From Bacillus sp. FJAT-29814 (GTDB lineage Bacteria > Bacillota > Bacilli > Bacillales > Cytobacillaceae): a DNA stretch of 64,000 nt. Shown here one piece after another: positions 41,760-49,882 of this stretch. Positions within the stretch are counted from its first letter, which is position 1. The number at the start of each line of letters is the position of its first letter. Both the position numbers and the translations under genes were made by a program. A model generated the notes under the pieces. It was not told the origin of the DNA, made no database searches, and saw nothing but the letters and a program-made list of their open reading frames with translations. Where the stretch lies: the NCBI RefSeq assembly GCF_001510715.1, contig NZ_LMTJ01000012.1, forward strand, positions 71,604 to 135,603, read 5' to 3'.

Positions 41760-42308
41760 ATGGCGAATGCAATTGGAGTTGTAGAATTTACAAGTATTGC
41801 CCGCGGAATCTATGCGGCCGACCAGATGGTGAAGACTGCTGATGTTGAAATCGTCACGGCTTCATCCACTTGCCCGGGTAAATATATAGCCATTGTTCAC
41901 GGCGATGTTGCCGCGGTTCAGGATTCCGTCGCAGTAGGTGAGCGTTTGGCAGAAGAATGTTTCGTTGATTCATTGATTATCCCAAATGTCAGCCAGGCTG
42001 TTTTTCCAGCGATTGCTGGGACAACCATGCCGGAGCGCATCAATGCTCTCGGCATTATCGAGTCTTTCTCGCTTGCCTCCATGATCCTTGCAGCAGATGC
42101 GATTCTAAAAACGGCTGATGTGGAAGCACTGGAGCTTCGATTGGGTAACGGACTTGGTGGGAAGGCATTCTTCACGTTTACCGGTGATGTAGCTGCAGTG
42201 AAAGAGAGCATGGAAGCAGGAAAGGCCATTGCAGCAGAAAAGGGCCTGCTCGTCAATTGCGAGATCATCGCGGCAGTATCCGATAGATTGATTCCTAGTT
42301 TATTTTAA
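41760..42308 (+). CDS. PduT-type tandem BMC shell protein with Fe-S pore cysteine
   Basis: 182 residues, two BMC domains (1-90 and 95-180). Cys38 in STCPGKY corresponds to PduT Cys38, where three subunits of the pseudohexameric trimer hold a 4Fe-4S cluster in the pore. Directly follows the PduS-like gene (one base), fitting an electron path through the shell. Confidence 0.93.
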   Translation: MANAIGVVEFTSIARGIYAADQMVKTADVEIVTASSTCPGKYIAIVHGDVAAVQDSVAVGERLAEECFVDSLIIPNVSQAVFPAIAGTTMPERINALGIIESFSLASMILAADAILKTADVEALELRLGNGLGGKAFFTFTGDVAAVKESMEAGKAIAAEKGLLVNCEIIAAVSDRLIPSLF

Positions 42309-42341
42309 CTTTTCCCCATCCGTTGAGAGGAGGTGAAGGGG

Positions 42342-43001
42342 ATGAAGAAATTGATATCCATGAAAGATGTGGAAGCTTTTGAAAAGCAAGGGCAGAAAGT
42401 AGTTTGTATTGATAAAAACACCATTATTACTCCAGCAGCAAAGGATGCAGCAAAAGTTTACGGGATAGAGTTTTCTTTTGAAAAAATAGCTTGTGATGTA
42501 GCACCTTCCGTACCTGCAAATCCCTATGGCGATGAAATAAACAGTGACATGATATATACGGCGCTGAAGGCTCTGGCAGATAAAGGACTCCTTAAAGGTC
42601 TGATGGACGCTCTTAACCTACAAGCTGCGCCTTATCAAACTGATCGCGATGACAGCGGCTTAAAGATTGTTAGGGGTAAAACCGTAAAATATGACGTCTT
42701 TGATACAGGCAATTCAAACGATAAAGTGTTTTACCAGGAATTGGTCAGCAAAGATGAATCTCAAATGAGTGCCGGTTTTTTAACGATTGAACAATCAAAA
42801 TTTGAATGGGAATTAACCTACGAGGAAATTGATTATGTCATTGAAGGTACGTTAACGGTCACTATTAACGGAAAGACCTATACGGCACTTCCGGGAGATG
42901 TACTTTATGTGCCAAAGGGATCGAAGGTCGTTTGGGGCTCCCCTGACAAGGCAAAAATATTCTACACTACATATCCGGCAAACTGGGCTGACCTTGTATA
43001 A
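42342..43001 (+). CDS. eutQ: EutQ-like cupin protein
   Basis: 219 residues from ATG 42342 (GAGAGGAGG in front). The C-terminal cupin (IEQSKFEWELTYEEIDYVIEGTLTVTINGKTYTALPGDVLYVPKGSKV) is the EutQ domain; an N-terminal CIDKNTIITPAAKDAAK segment resembles the N-terminus of EutT/EutQ proteins. EutQ has been reported to have acetate kinase activity, which could use acetyl-phosphate from PduL. Confidence 0.9.
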   Translation: MKKLISMKDVEAFEKQGQKVVCIDKNTIITPAAKDAAKVYGIEFSFEKIACDVAPSVPANPYGDEINSDMIYTALKALADKGLLKGLMDALNLQAAPYQTDRDDSGLKIVRGKTVKYDVFDTGNSNDKVFYQELVSKDESQMSAGFLTIEQSKFEWELTYEEIDYVIEGTLTVTINGKTYTALPGDVLYVPKGSKVVWGSPDKAKIFYTTYPANWADLV

Positions 43002-43018
43002 GGTAAGGAGGTTCGAAC

Positions 43019-43663
43019 ATGCAGGCACTTGGGTTAATTGAAACAAAAGGCCTCCTAGCAGCGGTAGAGTGTGCAGATGCGATGCTGAAGGCCGCAAATG
43101 TAAACCTGATTGAAAAAACTCTCATAGGCGGCGGCCTTGTAACCATGGTTGTCACCGGTGATGTCGGTGCGGTACAAGCAGCGGTGGAAGCCGGTACAGC
43201 GGCAGTGGAACAGCTTAAAAAAGAATTGCTGGTTTCGAAGCATGTCATACCAAGGCCACATGGGGATTTGAAGGGCACAATCATCGGACCTGTAAAGAAC
43301 GAGGAAATTCACTCGGTGGGACCTAATGAACCAAAAGTGGTAGAAGATGATCAACCTTCGGAGCCGGAAACTGTGGTAGAAGTGGAATTAGCAGCTGAGA
43401 TTACTTTGGTAGAAGAAAACAGACCGATTCTCCCGCTCGTGGACCTTGGGGATATCAATAAAGAACGGTTGGATTATATCGTTCTAGAGTACGGATTAAA
43501 CATGGCCTTTGAGATGATTACAAGTTTCAAAGTGACAAAACTTCGAACTCTTGCTCGTGAATATAGGACATTACGTATTGCAGGAAGAGAGATTTCAAAG
43601 GCAGATAAGAAAACGCTGTTAGCTGAACTCAAAAATTATTACGAAAAAGACATAAAAAAATAG
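43019..43663 (+). CDS. BMC-H shell protein with long C-terminal extension
   Basis: 214 residues. Residues 1-88 are a normal BMC-H domain (ALGLIETKGLLAAVECADAM, pore GGGLVT). An acidic linker (about 105-145) leads to a helical domain (about 150-214; VTKLRTLAREYRTLRIAGRE then KADKKTLLAELKNYY) with a SAP-like helix-extended-helix look. Extended BMC-H proteins such as EutK carry C-terminal helix-turn-helix domains that may bind nucleic acid or cargo. Function of this tail is unknown. Confidence 0.88.
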   Translation: MQALGLIETKGLLAAVECADAMLKAANVNLIEKTLIGGGLVTMVVTGDVGAVQAAVEAGTAAVEQLKKELLVSKHVIPRPHGDLKGTIIGPVKNEEIHSVGPNEPKVVEDDQPSEPETVVEVELAAEITLVEENRPILPLVDLGDINKERLDYIVLEYGLNMAFEMITSFKVTKLRTLAREYRTLRIAGREISKADKKTLLAELKNYYEKDIKK

Positions 43664-43695
43664 ACTACTAGATTTGTGAAAGGGGGAAACCTCTA

Positions 43696-45201
43696 ATGGA
43701 AAATTTCGACTATGATTTAAGGTCGATCCAAGCAGTTAGAGATCTTGCCCGGTTAGGAAAAACTGCATCACAGCAAATTGCCGAATATACAGAAGAGCAA
43801 ATTGATAAAATTTTACGCAACATGGTGAAAGCAGCGAAAGAAAATGCTGTCATGCTGGCTAAAATGGCAGTTGAAGAAACCGGATTTGGTAAGGTGGCCG
43901 ACAAAACCTATAAAAATCATTTGGCCTCCATGATTTTATATGAATCAATTAAAGATATGAAAACCGTTGGCGTGATTGCCCATGATGAAGTAAAACAAAT
44001 GATGGATGTTGCGGAGCCAGTTGGTTTGTTAATGGGAATTATACCTTCGACAAATCCAACATCGACCGCGATTTTTAAAGCAATGATTGCAATTAAATCA
44101 CGAAATGCGATTGTTTTCTCGCCACACCCATCGGCAGCTAAATGCACTATGAAGGCTGCGGAGATTATGAACCATGCTGCTGTGGAAGCAGGTGCCCCAG
44201 CTAACATTATCGGCTGTATTTCTCTTCCTAGCATGAATGCAACCAATGAATTAATGGAATGTAATGAGGTGAAGATGATCATCGCCACTGGCGGTCCTGG
44301 TCTTGTAAAAGCCTCTTACAGTAAAGGTAAGCCGGCACTCGGCGTTGGAGCTGGCAACTGTCCTGCCTATATTGAAAGAACTGCCAATATTCAAAAGGCT
44401 GTTTCGGATATCTTAGCCAGCAAAACATTTGACTACGGAACGATTTGCGCTTCAGAGCAGTCGGTTATTGTGGAAGCATGTAACCGCGGCGAGGTTATCG
44501 CAGAATTTAAAAAACAGGGCGGCTATTTCATGAGCCCAGAAGAAACAGCAAAAGTGTGCCAATTACTATTTAAAAATGGCCATGCGATGAATGCGAAGTT
44601 TGTCGGCAGATCACCTCAGGTAATTGCTGATGCTGCCGGAATCACCATTCCAGAAGGAACTAAGGTTCTCATAGGTGAGCAGCATGGCGTTGGCCCGAGT
44701 TATCCGCTCTCCTATGAAAAACTGACTTCCGTTCTAGCTTTTTATACTGTATTAGATTGGGAAGAAGCTTGTCACCTTAGTATCCAGCTGCTACAGAATG
44801 GTATCGGTCACAGCATGAGCCTTCATACTCAGGATAAAGATATCGTGATGAAGTTCGCGAAAAAACCGGCATCCCGGATTTTAGTGAATACCGGAAGCAC
44901 CCAGGGAGGTGTTGGAGCCAGCACCGGTCTTACGCCTTCATTTACACTTGGATGCGGCACCTGGGGAGGCAGCTCAGTTTCCGAAAACGTCAGCCCAATG
45001 CACCTGATCAATATCAAGCGGGTGGCTTACGGATTAAAAGATTGCAGTACATTGGCTTCTGCTGATCCAACATTTGACTACCCTGAGCTTTCAAATAGCA
45101 GTGAAGTACCTGCATCATTGGCAGAAAATATGGATATCGCGAATAATGAACAGCTTGTCAAGTTGATTAACGAGTTAGTCGCAGCAATGGCAAGGGGGTA
45201 A
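43696..45201 (+). CDS. CoA-acylating acetaldehyde dehydrogenase (EutE/CutF-like)
   Basis: 501 residues. Catalytic Cys251 in GTICASEQ is intact; GIIPSTNPTSTAIFKAMIA, FSPHPSAAK and GVGAGNCPAYIERTANIQK are conserved. It converts acetaldehyde from CutC to acetyl-CoA with NAD+ and CoA. Both termini are amphipathic (YDLRSIQAVRDLARLGKTA and NNEQLVKLINELVAAMAR), probable encapsulation sequences. Immediately followed by pduL, which recycles the CoA. Confidence 0.95.
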   Translation: MENFDYDLRSIQAVRDLARLGKTASQQIAEYTEEQIDKILRNMVKAAKENAVMLAKMAVEETGFGKVADKTYKNHLASMILYESIKDMKTVGVIAHDEVKQMMDVAEPVGLLMGIIPSTNPTSTAIFKAMIAIKSRNAIVFSPHPSAAKCTMKAAEIMNHAAVEAGAPANIIGCISLPSMNATNELMECNEVKMIIATGGPGLVKASYSKGKPALGVGAGNCPAYIERTANIQKAVSDILASKTFDYGTICASEQSVIVEACNRGEVIAEFKKQGGYFMSPEETAKVCQLLFKNGHAMNAKFVGRSPQVIADAAGITIPEGTKVLIGEQHGVGPSYPLSYEKLTSVLAFYTVLDWEEACHLSIQLLQNGIGHSMSLHTQDKDIVMKFAKKPASRILVNTGSTQGGVGASTGLTPSFTLGCGTWGGSSVSENVSPMHLINIKRVAYGLKDCSTLASADPTFDYPELSNSSEVPASLAENMDIANNEQLVKLINELVAAMARG

Positions 45202-45207
45202 GTCTAA

Positions 45208-45906
45208 ATGGACAAATACGGGGATGTTCTGAAGCTATTAATAGAGGCAGTAAAGTATAATATCTCTCCGGCAGAAGTAAAAGAGGCACTGGTAGCTGTT
45301 TCAGCGGATTCCAGTGAGGAGCCGGTATTAGAGAGTTCAAATAATATTCCAGTTGGTGTTTCTAATCGGCACATCCATTTATCGCAAGCGGATTTATACA
45401 TTTTGTTTGGTGAAGGGTATCAGCTTCAAAAGGTGAAAGACTTGTCACAGCCGGGTCAATATGCTTGCAAGGAAACCCTCACCATCTGCGGACCTAAAGG
45501 TGCGATTGAAAAAGTAAGAATTCTCGGCCCGTGCCGCAGCAAGACCCAGGTGGAAATTCTTGAAGGAGATTCTTATAAGCTTGGTAGAGGCTCTAAACCG
45601 AGAATGTCCGGCGATTTAGCAGGAACTCCTGGTATCACGTTAATCGGTCCAAACGGTTCCTTACAGGTTACGGAAGGCTTAATCGTGGCGCAAAGACATA
45701 TTCACATGACCCCTGACGATGCAAAGCGTTTAGGTGTACAAAATGGACAGGTTGTTTCAATCGAGTTTATTGGCCCGCGCGGGGGGATCTTCAACAATGT
45801 TGCCATCAGGGCAAACGCGGCATCTGCTCTTGAGTGTCACATTGATACAGAAGAAGCAAATGCTATGGGCGTTAATTCAGCTACTAAAGTAAGAATTATA
45901 AAATAA
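45208..45906 (+). CDS. pduL: PduL-type phosphate acyltransferase
   Basis: 232 residues. The N-terminal helix DVLKLLIEAVKYNISPAEVKEAL is an encapsulation peptide; zinc-binding His motifs SNRHIHLSQADLYILFG and AQRHIHMTPDDAKRLG plus the closing CHIDTEEANA define PduL. It converts acetyl-CoA and phosphate to acetyl-phosphate and regenerates CoA in the compartment. Confidence 0.96.
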   Translation: MDKYGDVLKLLIEAVKYNISPAEVKEALVAVSADSSEEPVLESSNNIPVGVSNRHIHLSQADLYILFGEGYQLQKVKDLSQPGQYACKETLTICGPKGAIEKVRILGPCRSKTQVEILEGDSYKLGRGSKPRMSGDLAGTPGITLIGPNGSLQVTEGLIVAQRHIHMTPDDAKRLGVQNGQVVSIEFIGPRGGIFNNVAIRANAASALECHIDTEEANAMGVNSATKVRIIK

Positions 45907-45927
45907 TATTCTTGGAGGAATGAAAAA

Positions 45928-46215
45928 ATGAGATACGATGCACTTGGAATGATCGAAACAAAAGGTTTAGTAGGGGCAATTGAAGCAGCAGATGCGATGG
46001 TGAAAGCAGCGAATGTCAACCTAATCGGAAAAGAACTTGTAGGCGGCGGATTAGTGACAGTTATGGTACGTGGTGACGTAGGTGCGGTAAAAGCCGCAAC
46101 TGATGCAGGAGCAGCAGCAGCAGAGCGCGTTGGCGAATTAGTTTCCGTTCATGTGATTCCACGTCCGCATGCCGAGGTAGAAACAGTTCTTCCTACAGCA
46201 GCTATTGAAAAGTAA
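45928..46215 (+). CDS. BMC-H shell protein (paralogue 1)
   Basis: 95 residues, canonical BMC-H (ALGMIETKGLVGAIEAADAM, pore GGGLVT, VIPRPH). Differs from the next gene by only a few residues over 88 positions (for example Asn/Tyr near residue 31 and Glu/His near 37). Probably the major facet protein. Confidence 0.96.
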   Translation: MRYDALGMIETKGLVGAIEAADAMVKAANVNLIGKELVGGGLVTVMVRGDVGAVKAATDAGAAAAERVGELVSVHVIPRPHAEVETVLPTAAIEK

Positions 46216-46280
46216 TCGATATTTTGTTGGATTCTAAATAACCAATTTTATAAAAATAATACTACTTGGAGGAAAAAATC

Positions 46281-46583
46281 ATGAAATACGATGCACTAGG
46301 TATGATCGAAACAAAAGGTTTAGTAGGAGCAATTGAAGCAGCAGATGCTATGGTAAAAGCAGCAAACGTATACTTGATCGGTAAAGAACATGTAGGCGGC
46401 GGTTTAGTAACGGTAATGGTACGTGGTGACGTAGGAGCTGTTAAGGCCGCTACTGATGCAGGAGCAGCAGCCGCAGAGCGTGTTGGCGAATTGGTTTCCG
46501 TTCATGTGATTCCACGCCCACATTCAGAGGTGGAAATCGTCCTTCCTGCAGCTGCAAAGAAAAAAGACGGCGTAACAGTTTAA
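46281..46583 (+). CDS. BMC-H shell protein (paralogue 2)
   Basis: 100 residues from ATG 46281 (TTGGAGG in front; the TTG at 46266 is part of that site). Nearly identical to the preceding shell protein, so a recent tandem duplication; the C-terminal tail (AAAKKKDGVTV) has diverged. A hairpin follows. Confidence 0.96.
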   Translation: MKYDALGMIETKGLVGAIEAADAMVKAANVYLIGKEHVGGGLVTVMVRGDVGAVKAATDAGAAAAERVGELVSVHVIPRPHSEVEIVLPAAAKKKDGVTV

Positions 46584-46590
46584 TTTTTCG

Positions 46591-46627
46591 GGCGGCAGGG
46601 GGTAACCTCTGCCGTCTTGTTATTTTT
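46591..46627 (+). terminator. Hairpin after the last shell gene
   Basis: CGGCAG-GGGGTAACC-TCTGCCG stem followed by a moderately T-rich stretch. Probably partial termination before the SMR gene, which carries its own TAGGAGGG site. Confidence 0.55.
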
Positions 46628-46645
46628 AGTAGGAGGGATTTATTC

Positions 46646-47023
46646 GTGCTTGCCTATCTATATTTATTTCTTACGATCTGTAGTGAACTTGTGGGCACAT
46701 CCATGCTGAAAGCATCCGCTGGCTTCACCAAACTTTATCCTACCATTGGCATTTTTGTATCCTATTTCTTTGCCTTCTTCTTTCTATCACAGACGCTGAA
46801 AACAATCCCATTGAATGCCGCCTACGCTATCTGGGCGGGTATGGGCACAATAGCCACAGTCGTTATTTCTGTTATGATTTGGAAGGAAAGAATAAATGCT
46901 GCGAGTATCATTGGAATTGCACTGATCACCATCGGGGTAGTGGTGTTAAATCTATTTGGTCCGAGCGGGGAAGGAGCAGTTAAAGTAAGCAATGAGGAAC
47001 CAGTGGTGCAACATTTAAAGTAG
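46646..47023 (+). CDS. Small multidrug resistance (EmrE/SMR) family transporter
   Basis: 125 residues from a GTG start, four transmembrane helices. The essential Glu is in ICSELVGTSMLKAS; YAIWAGMGTIATVVI is the dimer-interface motif. SMR proteins export quaternary ammonium or guanidinium cations. SMR genes recur in choline-utilisation loci, so this one may handle choline, trimethylamine or related amines. Its hydrophilic tail (GEGAVKVSNEEPVVQHLK) is longer than usual. Confidence 0.9.
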   Translation: MLAYLYLFLTICSELVGTSMLKASAGFTKLYPTIGIFVSYFFAFFFLSQTLKTIPLNAAYAIWAGMGTIATVVISVMIWKERINAASIIGIALITIGVVVLNLFGPSGEGAVKVSNEEPVVQHLK

Positions 47024-47049
47024 GCTGCAAAGCAAGTATTGATTTAGAG

Positions 47050-47085
47050 GACATCCATTCTAATGACAAGAATGGATGTTTTTTT
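47050..47085 (+). terminator. Terminator of the microcompartment locus
   Basis: ACATCCATTCT / AGAATGGATGT stem (loop AATGACA-like) followed by eight T. Confidence 0.9.
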
Positions 47086-47105
47086 GTTATAGTTTTATAT
47101 TTTAG

Positions 47106-47155
47106 TAAAAATTTTAGTAAAAATAATTGCTAGTTTTTACTGCTGGGAGTAAAAT
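47106..47155 (+). promoter_or_regulatory. gal operon promoter and operator-like repeats
   Basis: TTGCTA (47127-47132), 17-base spacer, TAAAAT (47150-47155). AGTAAAAA (47116-47123) and TTTTTACT (47134-47141) form an inverted repeat across the -35; a further AGTAAAAA copy lies just upstream. The LacI-type regulator at the end of the operon is the natural ligand. Confidence 0.55.
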
Positions 47156-47198
47156 ACCGATAAGATAGTAAATTTGACGTTTTCGGAGGGACTAAAAA

Positions 47199-48386
47199 AT
47201 GAACATCACAGCGCTGAACACAACTTTCAAAGAGATATTTCATTCGGTGCCAGTACAAGCATTCTTCGCCCCTGGGAGAATCAACTTAATTGGTGAACAT
47301 ACGGATTATAATGGCGGGCATGTTTTTCCGTGTGCCATTACCTACGGTACGTATGCCGTCGCGAAAAGCCGTGAGGATCGATTGGTGCGGCTGTACTCCT
47401 GTAATTTTCCTGAAAAAGGTATCGTGGAATTTAACTTGGATAATCTACAATATGATAAAGCGCACAACTGGGCCAATTACCCAAAGGGCATGATTCGCTA
47501 TATCATTGAGGCCGGATTTGCTGTTCCAACCGGTTTTGAGTGTGTCATTCAAGGAGACATTCCAAATGGCGCGGGTCTGTCATCTTCAGCATCGATTGAA
47601 CTGTTAACTGGTGTACTTGTAAACGGTTTATTTGGATTGGACATCCCGAGACTCGATTTAATCAAAATCGGCAAGCGGGTCGAAAATGAATTCATCGGTG
47701 TCAACAGCGGGATTATGGATCAGTTTGCGATTGGAATGGGTAAGGGGAATGCAGGAATTCTATTAGATTGTCAAACTCTTAAGTATGAATACGCACCGAT
47801 TCAGCTGGATAGCCACAAAATCATCATTATGAATAGTAACAAACGTCGGGAACTGGCGGATTCCAAGTACAATGAGCGCAGAAGCGAGTGTGAAAGGGCG
47901 CTGGCCGAGCTTCAGCAGAAATTGCCAATCGAGGCATTGGGGCAGCTGTCCGAAGACGAGTTTGAAGAAAACAAATACCTTATTACAAATGAAATTGTCC
48001 GCAAGCGGGCTAAGCATGCAGTCTATGAAAATATCAGGACATTAAAGGCTCTCAAGGAGCTGAAGGCCGGTAACCTCGAGGCATTTGGCCAACTGATGAA
48101 CCAATCGCATATCTCGCTGAGGGACGATTATGAAGTAACCGGGGTAGAACTGGACAGCTTGGTGGAAGCAGCTTGGCAACAGCCCGGGGTTGTTGGCGCA
48201 AGGATGACCGGTGCAGGTTTTGGCGGCTGTGCCATCGCAATCGTCGAAAATGAAGCAGTTGAGCAGTTTATTGCGAATGTAGGAGCATCCTATCTCGAAA
48301 AAATCAGCTACGAAGCTGATTTCTATGTGGCAAATATAGGAGACGGCGCGAAAGAAATCGAAATGTGGGGCGGCTCTAATGATTAA
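47199..48386 (+). CDS. galK: Galactokinase
   Basis: 395 residues. FFAPGRINLIGEHTDYNGGHVFP (galactose-binding GHMP start), GDIPNGAGLSSSASIELLTG (P-loop-like) and GARMTGAGFGGCAIAIVE are diagnostic. It phosphorylates galactose to galactose-1-phosphate. First gene of galK-galT-galM-galR; overlaps galT by 8 bases. Confidence 0.97.
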   Translation: MNITALNTTFKEIFHSVPVQAFFAPGRINLIGEHTDYNGGHVFPCAITYGTYAVAKSREDRLVRLYSCNFPEKGIVEFNLDNLQYDKAHNWANYPKGMIRYIIEAGFAVPTGFECVIQGDIPNGAGLSSSASIELLTGVLVNGLFGLDIPRLDLIKIGKRVENEFIGVNSGIMDQFAIGMGKGNAGILLDCQTLKYEYAPIQLDSHKIIIMNSNKRRELADSKYNERRSECERALAELQQKLPIEALGQLSEDEFEENKYLITNEIVRKRAKHAVYENIRTLKALKELKAGNLEAFGQLMNQSHISLRDDYEVTGVELDSLVEAAWQQPGVVGARMTGAGFGGCAIAIVENEAVEQFIANVGASYLEKISYEADFYVANIGDGAKEIEMWGGSND

Positions 48387-49866
48387 TTGGCTGGTAAAGC
48401 AATTGGTTAATCGGGCATTGTCGCTGAATTTGATACAGCAGGAAGATGAGATCTATGCGAGGAATCAAGTGCTGGCACTGTTGCGGTTAACAGATTTTAA
48501 AGAATCGGATCAGCCCGGTAATGCTGATTTAACGATTCCTGATTTACTTGAGCAAATTATCGACTATGCGTGCGATCAAGGTATTATTGAAGATATTTTT
48601 GATGAAAAGGAAATATTTTCGAGTACGATCATGAATTGTTTTATATCCAAGCCTTCCGAAGTGAATCGGCAATTTTATGAAAACTATAAACAGAATCCGG
48701 AAGCCGCGACCCAGTATTTTTATCAGTTAAGCAAAAATAGCAATTACATCCAAATGAACCGGATTCGGAAAAATATTGAGTATAAAGCTGCAACGGAGTA
48801 CGGCGAGCTGGACATTACGATTAATTTATCGAAGCCTGAAAAAGACCCAAAAAGTATTGCCCGTGAGCGGGAAATCGTGCAAACCGCCTATCCCAAGTGC
48901 CTGCTGTGTATCGAGAATGAAGGGTATGCAGGGAGGACAAGCCATCCTGCCCGTTCAAACCACCGGATGATTCGATTATATTTGGAAAATGAGCCTTGGT
49001 ATTTACAGTATTCACCATATATGTATTACAACGAACACTGTATCGTGCTGTCAGAAAACCATACCGAGATGAAAATCAGCCCGACAACCTTTTTACGCTT
49101 GTTATCCTTTGTTGAACAGTTTCCACACTATTTTCTTGGCTCAAACGCAGATATTCCGATTGTCGGCGGGTCGATTTTATCCCATGAACATTACCAAGGC
49201 GGCAGCTATGAATTTGCCATGGCTAAAGCCGAGGATGATTGGACCTTTGAAATGACGGGTTTTACCGATGTGAAATGCTCTGTGATTAAATGGCCAATGT
49301 CGGTCATTCGTCTACGCTCGGAACAAGTTGCTTCGCTTGTCGAGGCAGGCGCGCATATTTTAACCAACTGGAAAAATTACAGTGATGAATCGCTCGATAT
49401 CATCGCCTGGACGGGGGAGACCCCTCACAATACAATCACACCGATTGCCCGCAAAAAGGGGAACCTGTTTGAACTGGATTTAGTTCTTCGTAACAACCGG
49501 ACGAGTGCGGAGCATCCGTTGGGAATATTCCACCCGCATGCGGATGTACATCATATTAAGAAAGAAAACATCGGACTGATTGAAGTTATGGGGCTTGCGG
49601 TATTGCCGGCCCGATTAAAGGAAGAGCTGGCCGAGGTTGAAAAATATATCCTTGGAAAACCGAATTTGGTTGCAGATTACCATTCGGAGTGGGCAGAGCA
49701 GTTAAAGGCGCGTTTAAGCAGTACTGCAAATGAATCTAATGTAACTGCTTTAGTAAGAGGGGAAGTTGGCAAGAAGTTTTTGAGAGTGTTAGAGGATGCT
49801 GGTGTGTTTAAACGGAATCCTGCGGGGGCCGATGGGTTTCATCGATTTATTGAAACAATATCATGA
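48379..49866 (+). CDS. galT: Galactose-1-phosphate uridylyltransferase (Bacillus type)
   Basis: 495 residues, the Firmicutes GalT2-type enzyme rather than the short Escherichia coli form. CLLCIENEGYAGRTSHPARSNHRM, SPYMYYNEHCIVLSENHTEM and the catalytic-loop region GGSILSHEHYQGGSYEF (His-x-His) are typical. It exchanges UMP between UDP-glucose and galactose-1-phosphate. Confidence 0.96.
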   Translation: MINWLVKQLVNRALSLNLIQQEDEIYARNQVLALLRLTDFKESDQPGNADLTIPDLLEQIIDYACDQGIIEDIFDEKEIFSSTIMNCFISKPSEVNRQFYENYKQNPEAATQYFYQLSKNSNYIQMNRIRKNIEYKAATEYGELDITINLSKPEKDPKSIAREREIVQTAYPKCLLCIENEGYAGRTSHPARSNHRMIRLYLENEPWYLQYSPYMYYNEHCIVLSENHTEMKISPTTFLRLLSFVEQFPHYFLGSNADIPIVGGSILSHEHYQGGSYEFAMAKAEDDWTFEMTGFTDVKCSVIKWPMSVIRLRSEQVASLVEAGAHILTNWKNYSDESLDIIAWTGETPHNTITPIARKKGNLFELDLVLRNNRTSAEHPLGIFHPHADVHHIKKENIGLIEVMGLAVLPARLKEELAEVEKYILGKPNLVADYHSEWAEQLKARLSSTANESNVTALVRGEVGKKFLRVLEDAGVFKRNPAGADGFHRFIETIS

Positions 49867-49882
49867 ACTGGGTGGTAGACCA

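Noticed and set aside
25922..47023. Ethanolamine or propanediol utilisation locus
   Set aside because: No ethanolamine ammonia-lyase or diol dehydratase genes; the signature enzyme is CutC with CutD.
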